Shown here: piece by piece, positions 42,372 to 53,442 of the stretch | Position numbering within the stretch: position 1 is the stretch's first letter | Layout of the letters: each line of letters opens with the position of its first letter | NCBI RefSeq assembly: GCF_947507565.1 | Contig: NC_089185.1 | Coordinates: 2,666,001-2,730,000, forward strand | Source: Oscarella lobularis | Lineage: Eukaryota > Porifera > Homoscleromorpha > Homosclerophorida > Oscarellidae | Direction: 5' to 3' | Length of the DNA: 64,000 nucleotides | Program-made: the position numbers and the translations under genes | Notes under the pieces: model-generated | What the model saw: the letters and a program-made list of their open reading frames with translations, nothing else | Databases searched by the model: none | What the model was told of the DNA's origin: nothing

Positions 42372-45300
42372 CTAAGTCTCTTTCTCAAGTCTCACCTCGA
42401 TGAAATCGATGATGTACTGCTCGCCCTTATTGTGACGATAAATGTCCAAGAAAATTCCCTTTGCTGGTTTCAAGGTGAATGCATAATTGTGCGTGGATAT
42501 CACGTTCACGCCAGAGACTGTTTTCCCTAACGCTTTGCGGTGATCGCCAAAGTTCACTTGCACTGTGTGCGTTGGTGAAAACTTTTTTGGCCCTTGACTC
42601 TTGAGGTGAGTGCACCCCGAGTTATGATGCACGAATGTTTGTCCATTCGGTCCCGCGCACGGCCACATCACGTCGTTCGACTTCCTGTTTGCTTCGTCGA
42701 GAATCAAGTAACCTACAGCGCTGACTCCGTCTGACACGGTGACGTAAAGGTCCATATCAGTGGTGACTGACACGGGATTTCGATGAGCGACTGTTGCTGT
42801 GACAATGTATCGAGCTGAGTTGTCGAGCACATTAGGCTCCGCTAATGTTATTCTCATCAGTCGATTAAAGTCCGTTTGGCCGGCGTCGAACGAAATTGAC
42901 GTGGCACCTGAACGAAGCGGTTCGTACAGGCGAACTCTATCGCCCTTTCTTTTGTAAATGACGTCATCGTGAGTTATCATCATGTAGCAGACTGATCCTG
43001 AGCACTCATTGGGATCTACGCAAACACGAACATATCCTGTCGCGACACAAGAGACGAGCTGAAAATCTTTCTTACTGCACACTCGACCATTTCCAGCGTA
43101 ACCGTCTTTGCAACGGCACGAGAACGAACCGTCTTCGTTAGTACAGACAGCGTCATTCGAACACCCGTGGCTACCCGTTTCACATTCATCTATATCTGAG
43201 GAAGACGGTTACTCGATACCATTATGTAGAGATATACATGTATGTGTAACTAACCTTTCTTGCAAACGTCGCATGTACCAGACATATTATAGCAGTAACC
43301 GTCGTACGGCAGCCAGTCCTCATCACATACATCTACACAAAGACGTGCCGCTTTCAAATTAAACGCTCCGTCATCGAATGAATACGGTAAATCATCTCAC
43401 ATGGTAGAACAACGTAATTCACCGAGAGAGGATCGTATCCGCTAATTCGCACTTGAATCTCTTTTGCGCAAACGCGAAATTCGGTCAAAGCGATTTCCTA
43501 ACGTGGAAAAAAATTTCCCCAACACCTTGAAACATAGTGTACTTTTCTATTTACTTCAATCCAGGATGCAATATTGCTGTAAAGAAACAATTCGTTTCCT
43601 TTATCGCTGTGTCTTGGAGTCACGAGAACCGAAGGAACTTGAGAAAAATTCCGACTGAATTTCACACTCTGAAGAAGATCGCCAAAGTTGACAGACGTCA
43701 ACTAAAATCGCGATCTGTTTTCCTACCTTGCAAAACGCGTAGTTGTTGTCTCGAGATGGCGTCAGATCTTCTCCAGCTAATATTACCGAACCAAAATCGG
43801 AAAAGACCGCTCGAGAAACGCTAGGCCCCTGAGACGGCAGAGCTAGCCAATTCTGCAACAAATGCACACAGTTATCGCAATTTCGCGTATCCGATCTCTT
43901 ACAATCGAAACGTTCTCGTGCGCTCCGTCAAAATTCTGCAACTCTCTTACACACAACGAAAACGATTGCGTTCCGACGTCGTTGGCCCACAGTGTAGCGG
44001 CGTCGCGTCTCACACCCGGAACCGAGTGACGTAACGTCGCAAGAACATTCGGCGGCGAGGCAAACGTCATCGCAAGATTGACTTGCGTGCACGTGGTTCC
44101 AGTCAGCCACGTTGCCATATCGACGACGCCACCGACTGCGCCGTCTGGAGCTCCTTGGTAGACGAGCCAAGTGAACGACACTTGGTCTGTCGTGTGGCGT
44201 TCGCCTCGACCGGCGATGTACACGCACACGGTCAGGTTGTCCAACGTCAAATTGTCGATCCACAGCGTTGGGACGTCGTGAACGAACGTTGAGTTGGTAG
44301 CAGTGTGAAAGTTTGGGGTAGCCAATGCCTGCATTCGCTTGTGGGGATAGAAGAGATTTGAATTGATGTCGACTGTTTGGCAGGCGTATGACGTCGTCGT
44401 AACGCGAGAAGGCGCAATTCGCGCGTTTCCGCGTTCAAAAGGAAAGACTAAAACATGCGCATATAAAGAAAAACAATTGATTTCGGCTGCTCATACCGTT
44501 GCAGGGTCCTCGGTGATAAATGCCGATGTCTGTACGACGAGCGTGGAAAACGAATCGATGATATTCGCACTCGTTGTTATAAGAGCGGCCGTCCGTAGCG
44601 CAAAGCGCTGCGACAATCTCGCCGTCGCACGACGGCGCAACGCACTCGTACGAGCGCGGACCCGTGGCGGCACAAACGCCGTAAAACGCGCACGTAACTC
44701 CGATGCACGGGTCAATAGCTGGAAGAATAAACTTAGACACTCAGTATCGCCTGCATGATACCCACTTCCTATTGCCGTCCACGTGACTAAGACATTAGCA
44801 GGTGGCAATGCCTTTACGCACACGTCGACGCTAAAGTTATTGGCAGACTGATGGAAACAGAGCAAACATAATTATCATCATCGATTTTTTACTTTATGTA
44901 ATTATTAATTAATAACGATCGACCTCAGTCCAAGCGACGACGGCTACGTCCGGAGCGGAGCCTGCGCCGCTTGGAACAGTAGGCGACACGAGAATTGTTG
45001 GCCTGGTGTCGCCATAGTACTTCCTTTGGAACCGTACGGTCTGTTTGGTTGAAGTATCGTTAAATTGGCGGACTTATAAGGTATTGTCATGCTTACTTTG
45101 CAAACCGAGTGCCCATTCGCGAAATCGAGGTGCTTCTTCGAGAAAACCAGATGACCTGTATCGGCACCCTTGACGAGATCTTGGAGCCCTCCGCTCCCGT
45201 TGATCAGTAGAATGTTCTTTGAGAGAAAAATAAGTGGTAAGCTGCGTAAATGATAACGCGGCCCTACCGTTTGGTATCCGGTGTGAAGACCACTGAAGAT

Positions 45301-46013
45301 CTGCGCTTCCTTGTAACAAACGCGAGATTCGTTCGTTTTCTCTATCCACAGGAAGGCGCCGTCTGCGCCTACGCTTTCCGGTTTCGAACGCACGGCCGTT
45401 GCCAGCATGTACGTCACATTCATACCAGACTGCATAAGAAAAAAAAACAATGATTAAAATTACTTTATTCAAAATGATTAGGAGCTGCATCTACCCTTTG
45501 TGTGCGACGACAAAGCTTCTGCGTTGTAAAATTCGAAAAGTCTACAACCGCATCTTCAATCAGACGCGACGAATTGTCGTGGAAAGATTGGCCTTCAGAG
45601 ACGTAGGCGAACCATTCGACGCTGAGCGAAAGTGACCCGCAGAAACCGCTTGCACCGGCGCACGCATAAAAACCGCGCCAAGTCACTCCTCGAATCCACG
45701 TCGATAGAACGATTCGATTTGGAGCGCGATCGCGAAAGCCGATGCCAGACTGCACGTGAACGCTCTCGGACGGCTTGAGACTTCGAAAGGGCGGATGAAA
45801 AGCGACGTGTACACACGAGTGACGACAAGCCGAAGCGAGAACATCAAAGTTTCTGTGACCGTAGATGGCAGAATGCATGTGGCCTGATAACGTTGTCATA
45901 TTATCTGTTAGATTGTTGCTCCTATGTATAAGTGCTATATATTAGATTGTTTTACCAGAGCTCTCTGTAGATGAAAGAGCGATAAGAATTGAAAGAAAAA
46001 GGAGTTGAAGCAT
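42372..46013 (-). CDS. Chimeric lectin 3: lectin N-terminus fused to the collagen-array C-terminal domain
   Basis: The 5' part follows lectin 2 exon for exon: signal peptide at 46013, H-lectin-like repeats 1-3, Kazal-like module (about 44497-44718), repeats 4-6. CTLD1 is reduced to a stub of about 26 residues (43256-43333) joining CDEDWLPYDGYCY directly to DVCKK. One EGF remains (about 43075-43195). The next exon starts as EGF2 (NPNECSGSVC), then switches to YMMITHDDVIYKRKGDRV and runs through a complete collagen-array C-terminal domain to YIIDFIEVRLEKET, stop at 42372. CTLD2 is gone. The splice phase is kept, so a product is plausible. This is not an assembly join between exons: the switch lies inside an open exon and the collagen-gene 3' flank follows. 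Confidence 0.8.
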
Positions 46014-47068
46014 GGTGCAGGCACTGGTCGGACGGACTGTCTGCTCCAAACTGAATCAGCGCGTTTTATAATGAATAACGTAGAGATTAGATCTGCACCA
46101 GAAAGCGAGTCACTGACCCCACGTTCCTTTTCCGTTTGAACTGTCACACGCGCGGTTGTATAACGCCGGATCAAGCATTGTTGCTATGGACGTAAGCAAT
46201 ACCGCAGCTATACGCTATACGCTATATGATTGAGGCAAATCAGATATCCATGCATGCAAGCACGCATGGCTATTGGGTTTGGTCAGCGATTTTCATAAGG
46301 CGGATGGATAGTAACGCGCAAACGCGAGTGACGACAAGTTAATTCCGATATTAGTAACACGCGCGAGAGAGTCTGGGGACCATGCAGGCGCCGGTTGCAC
46401 GCATTGTCTGCTCCTCCACTGAATCGAAGTCACGGCGTTTTATAGATGAATAGGTTTCCGGACGCGGAGAGATTTGTACGAGGACGCGCGTCACCGACCG
46501 CGAGCGCGTTCGTTTCCCGCGCAAACCGGATCAAGCATCCTTGCTATTGTCGTATCAAACCATTGCTATTGGGTTTGGTCGGGAATTTCAAAATTTTTGA
46601 AATAGGCGGACAGATATAGTAACGTGCAAACGCGCGTAGCGACAAATCAATCTCGGAACTTCATGCATGCAAAGTTATTGTGGACCATGTTGTGATCATA
46701 TGATAAGGCGGAGAGAGAGAGATAACAATTGAAAAGAAAAAAGGAGTTGGAACATATGTTGAATAAATTTCCGCACGTAATCTGTTCCAGGAAGTGATTC
46801 ACTGACCCTCTCGTTCCATAGCAAGGATGCTTGATCCGGATTTAGACAGTCTTGAGCCGTTCATTGTCGTTGCTACCGTACCGGCCCGTTCTTCCTTTTT
46901 CCGTGTACACTGTCGCACGGTCCGGATCCAGGAGCCGTTGGCGAAACGGCAGAATCGCTTCATGGACGGCGGCAAATCCTCAAATTGCAAAGCAAAAGAA
47001 AAAGTGCGATACGCACGTTGATATCAACCAGTCGTCTGCAAGAAAGACTTGCGTTTTTCTCGCGAACG
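46014..47068. other. Bidirectional intergenic region between lectin 3 and MDC1
   Basis: Divergent starts about 1055 bases apart. Carries decayed lectin exon-2 copies (about 46290-46360 and 46590-46680, minus strand), as in 40789-41828. No TATA box was assigned. Confidence 0.65.
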
Positions 47069-50000
47069 ATGTCAATAGCGAGTCCAACTCCGGTGGTCAG
47101 CGGCGACTCGACTGACGACGAGCTAGGAGAAACAACTAGAAAGCCGGTAGAGCGAAAAGAACACCTTTCGCGTGGCGCGCGCGCGACGACGATACTCTAG
47201 ATTGGCCATTTCAAAGTCCTAAAGCAGGCGGGAGTAGCAGAAGAAGTCTATCCAATATACGAAGGTAAAAAACCCTATCCTGATCCTAATATCTCTACAT
47301 TTCACATTTTTCTCTCTACTAGGAGAGACTCTCATAGGAAGAGACGCGTCGTGCCACATACGTCTTCCTATAAGAGTACATAGTTTTTGCTATAGTGTAG
47401 ATATGACTAGAGAAACGTTTAGGGTTTGTCTCGAAAGCACGCTTGCATCGAAGCTGCAGTCGACGTGGCAATGATATATGACATGGGTAGCAGAAATGGG
47501 ACGTACAGAGGCCAGGTACTAGAGAAACGTGTAACTCTAGCTTATTACTCTTGAGATACTTTCCCCCCTTTAGCTCTCTCTCAAACGTGGTTGTCGATAT
47601 GAGCTGACCAATGAGAGCTCGATACGATTGTCACGTGTCGAGTGTATGTATTTTGTGGGTGGCCCTGGGACTTCCGCTTCTTCGACTACGCCTGCTTCGG
47701 ATACGGAATCGGAGGGCAATTCTGAGCCAATTCTATCGATGCAGAGAGGAACGACGTCAGAGAAAATGGATACCGGTGATGGGGGTGTGGAAAAGACCGA
47801 AGAGACTTTGCACGGATTTGCCGATCATCTCATCGATGAATCGGATGAGGATATTCCCGTGAGACGAACGGTGAATGTCGAAGCAGCTCCCCTTCAGAAG
47901 GTGGAGGAGAAGAGTTCGCTAGCTGGTACATTAATGCTAGATGCAAGCAAGACTCTCGTTCTTGACAGCGACGACGACGACGACGATGATGAAAATCGGC
48001 GAAAGACAAATGAGGAAACGAGGGCCTCTTCCTCGACTTTAGAAGCAAGCAAGACTCTTGTTCTTGAGAGCGATGACGATGACGATAGTCGGCGAAAGCC
48101 AACTGAGAAAACGAGGGACACTTCTTTGACTCTAGAAGCATGCAAGACTCTTATTCTCGACAGCGATGACGACAACGATGATGGTCGGAAGACGACAAAG
48201 GATAGTTCATTGGACGGAGCTTCTATCCAATATCAGGCTAAAGAGGAATCAAACAAGCCGTCTTCCAAAAGTGATAGCGGTGATGATGATCTTAATGAAG
48301 CTGGATCGTCTATACTTGACGCGTTTCTAAGTGAAAGCGGTAGAAAAGGAATGGTGACGGATGCCGGTAACGATTCCGTAGCCGAGACGCAAGCCTATCG
48401 CTACGAGAGTGACCCTGATGAGAAAGAGGAGATCAATGAAGGTGCATCCATAGTTTCTTTATGTGTCACGTTTTTTTTTATCTAGTTTCTTCTCTAGATG
48501 CTGATAATTTGACTCAAGCGTACGCCGTGCCTACGACGACTGAAGACGCCGCTGATAATGCGCAGACTTTGGCTTATGGGATACCCTCGCCTCAGGAGGC
48601 ATCACCTGTAATTGTGGAAACATCTTCTGATGGCGATAGAAATAAGGAAAAGAAGCAAGAAGACGACGACGAGCCGCGTGCAGAGGAGATGGAGGTTACG
48701 CGTGAAAGTCCTCCACAGGACGTCGCTAGTATGTAATTTTATGAAATTTCGAGCTCGACACCCCAGAGTCCTTTTCCTCTTTAGCTTCTCGGCCACCTAG
48801 TGATGACGACAGTCCGCCAGTTGTAGCCACAGGTAGAAGAAAAACTGTTCGTTTTGCTGAAGGTATTCTTTCGTCGCTCAACATGTCTCGTCGTTGAAAT
48901 TTTCTTCTAGAGAGTGAAGAGCCCAGTTTGCCGAGAGATGACGACAACGAAGATACTTCCTCGACGAATGGAGCAAATCATAGACAAACAAACGGTCGAG
49001 GACGTAGAGGTACGCATCGTCGACGTTATGCATAATTCAAACGTTGGCAAAATCAATCCTAGGTAGAGGCAGGGGAAAAAGAGGGCGTCCATCAACGAAG
49101 AAAGACTCGCAGGTTAGTTGAAAGGTGGGTGGGGGGAAAAAACTTTCGAATGGACACTGTTCATTAACAGGAGAGCACTTCTCAAGCGTCCAAGTCGTCT
49201 AGAGGACGCGGAAAGGGACAAAAGCGTGGCCCACTCGCAGAAGACGAAAACGACTCAGCAGTTAGTGACTCAATCTATATATACATATAATCATGATAAG
49301 CAAATTTGTTATAGGTGGTTGAAGCACCATCGTCAAAACGACGACGAGCTTCAAAGCCGTCAGCCGCCGCTACGACAGGTAAAAAAATTCTATGTATTAA
49401 TCTTGGCAGTTTAGTTATTTATTCTTTAGCTTCTTTGCCGTCTCCAGACGTTCCTAAAGTCATGTTCACTGGTTTACGTAGTACAGCTGCGGAAAGGGTA
49501 AAAGTAATAATAGCTGCATGAACGTTCTCTGTATGTCTTTGTTTAGATTGTACGGAATCTGGGAGGGAAATTAGTCGATTCCGTCTTTGAGTGTACTTAT
49601 CTCATAGCGGATAAGGTAAATAGGATGAATTTATATGTCTTATACCACGTGACTTGCTGTCAGGTTATGAAAACCATCAAATTTTTGTGCGTCGTTGCTC
49701 GAGGGAAAATGATCGTGTCCAGCAAATGGCTCGACGCGTGCAAACGTGCAGGAAGTTTCATTGGTATGATATTGGCTTCATCGACGAAATGATTCATTGT
49801 CTGATTAGACGCGTCTCCCTATATCCTGTGCGACGCTGCAAGCGAAAGAGAGCACTCGTTTCAGCTGCGCAGGTGCTCTTAGAAACCTGCGATTTAATTA
49901 ATAAATAGGAATTTTATGTAGATCGATAGAAAAGGCATCGAGTAAGGCACTGCTAAATGGATATAAAATCCACGTCACTCCGAACGTTAAGCCGCCTCCC

Positions 50001-50268
50001 TCAGCCGTTAAAGGTACACGTTAATTTATGCAACATATAATTATATAATTAATTTTTCCAAGATGTTATTGAATGCTCCGGTGGCATGTTCTTGCTGGCA
50101 ATGCCTACTGAAGCAGGAGAAAACACGGTCATTGTGTCTTGTGACGAAGACGCGCGTTTGTGCGCGCGCGCGGCAAGAGCTGGAATTCCCATCTATCGTA
50201 AGGACTTTCTCGTCGATGGAGTGCTAAAGCAGGAGCTTCTCGTGGGCGCCAAACTAGACGTTAACTAA
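47069..50268 (+). CDS. MDC1: Mediator of DNA damage checkpoint 1 (FHA, acidic repeats, tandem BRCT), ~788 aa
   Basis: Seventeen exons join in frame: 47069-47146, 47201-47264, 47323-47375, 47423-47515, 47574-48441, 48498-48728, 48785-48862, 48911-49009, 49063-49112, 49171-49260, 49315-49378, 49430-49497, 49547-49615, 49664-49763, 49809-49872, 49922-50013, 50063-50268. Exons 2-5 build an FHA domain (LIGRDASCHIRLP, GLSRKHACIE, MGSRNGTYRG). Exon 5 has three acidic repeats of the type ASKTLVLDSDDDD, resembling CK2-phosphorylated MDC1 repeats. TQAY occurs twice, like the ATM-type TQxF motif. A basic linker with GRGRGK follows. The C-terminus is a tandem BRCT: PKVMFTGL, then TIKFLCVVARG, KWLDACKRAG, VIECSGG and FLVDGVLKQEL. 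Nuclear DNA-damage scaffold by family. Head-to-head with lectin 3. Confidence 0.9.
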
Positions 50269-50456
50269 GTAAGCTTTTCGACTTTTGATTAGTTTTAGTC
50301 ACCTGTTCCTGCAATAAGAAATTATGGAGTAGTGCGCGTTCGCTCTAGCAATCAAAAAGACCGGCTTTATGGCTAAGTGACCGATGGCAATGACGTAAGG
50401 GCGCCGTGTAAAAAATTAAAAAAAACGATCAGCAACAGAAACAGCGAGTGAAACAT

Positions 50457-52283
50457 CTAGCAAAGACGTTTGATTACCGTTGCTAGTAGCAAGAGCAGTA
50501 AAAACGCGTATTCGACTCTTCCTGCTGCACTAGTAGGGGCGATTGTATTAGTAGTACATTGCGGTCTGACGGGCGTGGGCGTGGGCTCCGCTGGCACAGT
50601 GGGAACGGTGACTATTTGATCTGGAATGATCTTGTAGCTTTCGACGCCTCTGCATCTGACGGTCTGCTTCTTCGAACGAAGATAATCGAAATAGGCGGCG
50701 TCAGCACCGGGTTTGGAGAAATTGAGAGCAGCGACTGCTTCCTGGAGAGCATATTCATCATTTCCGTAATAGCTACCCCAACCTTGGCCCTCTGCTTTCT
50801 CAGTTAGAGCGGCTAAAGAATCTGGCAAGATCTCGCTTAGACAGTACTGCAAAGAAATCGCCGGATACACAATCATGAAAGCGAGGCACATTTCCTGTGT
50901 TGTACTAAAACCCCCCACGGTCGTCGTCGTCCGTTTCGATGTATCGTAATCGCATTCAGTTTGAAGCGAGTCACCAGGCAGAATCGTGACGTTCTTCAGG
51001 GGAAGTATGTAATTCTGATAGTTGAAGTCATATTGATTGTTCTGAACGATGTATCCTAAATCTCGGCCATTGCGAAATTGTCTGAGCCGAATGGCAGCTC
51101 CAGCGGTGTGAGAGTGCAGAAACACGGAGAAAACCGTCACACCTCCAGAAGGAATTCCGGCTTTGGTGCACTGCGATGAGCAGTATGGTTTCACTGTAGC
51201 CTTTGGCAATCCGGGAGGTATGAATAAGGTATCGCCTGGTACAATGTGACCGACTTCAAGAATAGATCCAAGATTTTGGGGTTTCTTTGTCGTATAGTAG
51301 AATTTCATTCCGGACGAGTCGACATAATCTGACCTCATTTTCTCATTGTTGTAGTGCAATCCGATCATAACGTATTGAACGCCGTCCTTTCCACTGAACG
51401 GAATGCCGACGTCGTCCGGAAAACGCACCTCCTCGCCACCGACTGCCCACCCTCCAATGACACTGAAGCCCCAGCACGGCATAACTTTATCGTTGAGTTC
51501 GTTGCATGGGCCATCTTCGTGGAGATAGTTCGCAGCGCTGTCGCATCGATAGACATCCATGTGATGAACGATTTCTTTGTTATCGATAACGGGACCGAAT
51601 CCTATCAGGTAGCCTCCTTCTGGCACAACAGGCAATTTCATCGTTTTGCACCAGTACGTTGTATCAGCGGACGGAACTTTAATATTGTCTGTTATCACAT
51701 CGAAGGTCGGAGTGCCACTCGGAAACGGTTTCACAATAAGTCCATTTAGCAAATTGACACTCTTGCTACCCATTTTCTGATGCTGCATCAGGCCATTAAT
51801 AGTATCAGGGTCTTTAGGATGATACGCCCAGATGACGTTCGAAGTGCCAGGGCTAATGTCCGTGTCATTGGGCTCACAAGCACGAATTTTTCGTCTGAAC
51901 TCGATCACGGTCGTCGTATCGTCTTCTGACGCCGCAAGCAGCTCGACGTTCTGCTTGGGATCGAGCGGCGGGAGAAATCTGCCCAACGAATGGCGATCCT
52001 GCAGAGTAGCTTTGCCGTCTTTTACCCAACCGGTGACGATGTCTGAATCTGGCATTTGGCCGTTGGGCGATAGGCCAAATCCGACCCATCCCGTCGTTTT
52101 TGCTTCGATGCCGACGTCGATCGTGCCTAAGGCGTGGTCGATCGTCCAATGAAGCCAGAAAGTGTTGTCGCCATCCAAATTGACGCTGAAATCGTACTTT
52201 TGACTAAGAGATGCAGACGTGCTTGCTAAGGCAATGCAAGTAAAGAGTAAAAAGACAATTCTCATGGCTTTTGAAGGTTCCAA
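50457..52283 (-). CDS. DBH-like copper monooxygenase (MOXD1-like) 1, 608 aa
   Basis: Single-exon frame. Signal peptide to about residue 26, DOMON domain at about 30-150 (GWVGFGLSPNGQMPDSDIVTGW), then the two-domain copper type II ascorbate-dependent monooxygenase core (about 190-490). Copper-ligand motifs are all present: HH in EIVHHMDVYRCD, the single His in MIGLHYNN, HSH in FLHSHTAGAAIRL, and the Met in TQEMCLAFMIVYP. TTYWCK opens the core. A hydrophobic C-terminal tail (FLLLLLLATVIKRLC) suggests a membrane or GPI anchor. The family hydroxylates small amines or amides; the substrate here is unknown. The absence of introns in an intron-rich neighbourhood suggests retroposition before the tandem duplication with 53443. 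Confidence 0.9.
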   Translation of the reverse strand: MEPSKAMRIVFLLFTCIALASTSASLSQKYDFSVNLDGDNTFWLHWTIDHALGTIDVGIEAKTTGWVGFGLSPNGQMPDSDIVTGWVKDGKATLQDRHSLGRFLPPLDPKQNVELLAASEDDTTTVIEFRRKIRACEPNDTDISPGTSNVIWAYHPKDPDTINGLMQHQKMGSKSVNLLNGLIVKPFPSGTPTFDVITDNIKVPSADTTYWCKTMKLPVVPEGGYLIGFGPVIDNKEIVHHMDVYRCDSAANYLHEDGPCNELNDKVMPCWGFSVIGGWAVGGEEVRFPDDVGIPFSGKDGVQYVMIGLHYNNEKMRSDYVDSSGMKFYYTTKKPQNLGSILEVGHIVPGDTLFIPPGLPKATVKPYCSSQCTKAGIPSGGVTVFSVFLHSHTAGAAIRLRQFRNGRDLGYIVQNNQYDFNYQNYILPLKNVTILPGDSLQTECDYDTSKRTTTTVGGFSTTQEMCLAFMIVYPAISLQYCLSEILPDSLAALTEKAEGQGWGSYYGNDEYALQEAVAALNFSKPGADAAYFDYLRSKKQTVRCRGVESYKIIPDQIVTVPTVPAEPTPTPVRPQCTTNTIAPTSAAGRVEYAFLLLLLLATVIKRLC

Positions 52284-52749
52284 GCAGGAACGGCGACTCT
52301 GACTCGTGGGCGTGATGACGCACTGTCACGTGACTACGTAAAAACGCTTTTCGCAAAGGCGATCACTACGCGCCGTGCAGAAGGTTTTTGAGTTTCTGGG
52401 CAAAAGGTACGTGTTTCGAAGTTGAACCTCTGCTATTGGTGCGGTCGCTCGCGAGCCACGAATCCTTTTTTGCCTGCTTCGTTTTTCGTATAGGGGTCGC
52501 AGCGGCTGACAAAAGCCCCTGAGATGGCACCGAGCCGCAAGGAAATCGTCTGAAGCCAGTGAAGGAGAAGGGGGCCCAGTGGGGGCTTCATGCAGAGGGG
52601 ACCCTCCTTCCACGGATACTGTAGGCACGCAGCATTTGCCAAGTCGCGATATAGTAAGTTATTGTCCACTTTCACGAGTTTTCCAACCTAAATCTTTCCT
52701 GATTAATCACGGTTGCCGCTTTTCAATTCCATGCCAGTATATAGTCAGA

Positions 52750-53121
52750 TTATGATAGCAATACAGAAATCCTCTTCCTCTTCAGCAGAGCGAACTCGGA
52801 TCGACGTTTCCATGAGAAGGTGCAGGAAGTCATGCATCAACGTATCCGAAGCGAAGAAGCACAACAAAAGTGCTTCAATCTAGCTGGGAGAAAATTCAAT
52901 CATTTTTACCAGTCAAAGTCGATGACATAGGAGAGCAGATCCGCTGGTAGTTCCATCTTGTCGATGGAGTCCACAAGCTTCGTAGAGGCCAAACTAAGAA
53001 CCAACTGGGCACAAAGTTTGGCTCTATCAAACGTCTCTTTAGTCACGTTTTCCAAGAAATTATAGAGTAGGTGCATTTGCACTAGCAACGATTCATTCTT
53101 TATTTGTTTCATTGCACACAT
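52750..53121 (-). pseudogene. TRANK1-like gene fragment
   Basis: Two pieces separated by an intron-like GTAAAA...CCCAG stretch: a 71-codon frame (AKLCAQLVLSLASTKLVDSI) and a segment like TLMHDFLHLLMETSIRVRSAEEEEDF. The latter resembles the TRANK1-like protein at LSAHLRQALIEICSVEAEEDC. A second copy of the latter piece is at 55745. Confidence 0.5.
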
Positions 53122-53221
53122 TTGAAAACATCATCAAGAGAAGCGGGCGCATGAAAATATTTAGCCAGCACATTAGTCTGTCGCCTCAAGAGCAGCACGT
53201 CACAAACATTTAGCTAAAGGC

Positions 53222-53253
53222 TCGTTGATGGAATGCTAAAGCAGGCTAGACGT
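53222..53253 (+). pseudogene. Remnant of the MDC1 3' terminus
   Basis: GATGGAATGCTAAAGCAGG followed by CTAGACGTTAACTAAG matches the last codons of MDC1 (VDGVLKQE...LDVN, stop), with about 20 bases deleted. It marks the left end of the duplicated monooxygenase unit. Confidence 0.7.
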
Positions 53254-53442
53254 TAACTAAGTAAGCTTTTCGACTTTTGATTAGTTTTAGTCACGTGTTC
53301 CTGCAATATATGGGGTAGGGCGCGTTTGCTCTAGCAATCAAAAGACCGGCTTTATTGCTAAGTGACCGATGGCAATGACGTAAGGGCGCCGTGTAAAAAA
53401 TTAAAAAAAAACGATCAGCAACAAAAACAGCAAGTGAAACAT

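Larger units (their letters stand above)
52284..53442. other. Intergenic region between the monooxygenase genes
   Basis: Conserved upstream block (about 52430-52680) shared with 55400-55640, TRANK1-like fragments on the minus strand, and a remnant of the MDC1 3' end at 53222-53253. No intact gene. Confidence 0.7.

Noticed and set aside
41808-42530. 240-codon plus-strand frame
   Set aside because: Runs through two MDC1 exons in the wrong phase for exon 2, across an intron, and antisense to the 3' end of lectin 3. Splice-consistent reading is preferred.
52433-52675. 80-codon minus-strand frame in the shared upstream block
   Set aside because: The paralogous block at 55400-55640 does not keep the same frame; more likely 5' flank or UTR.
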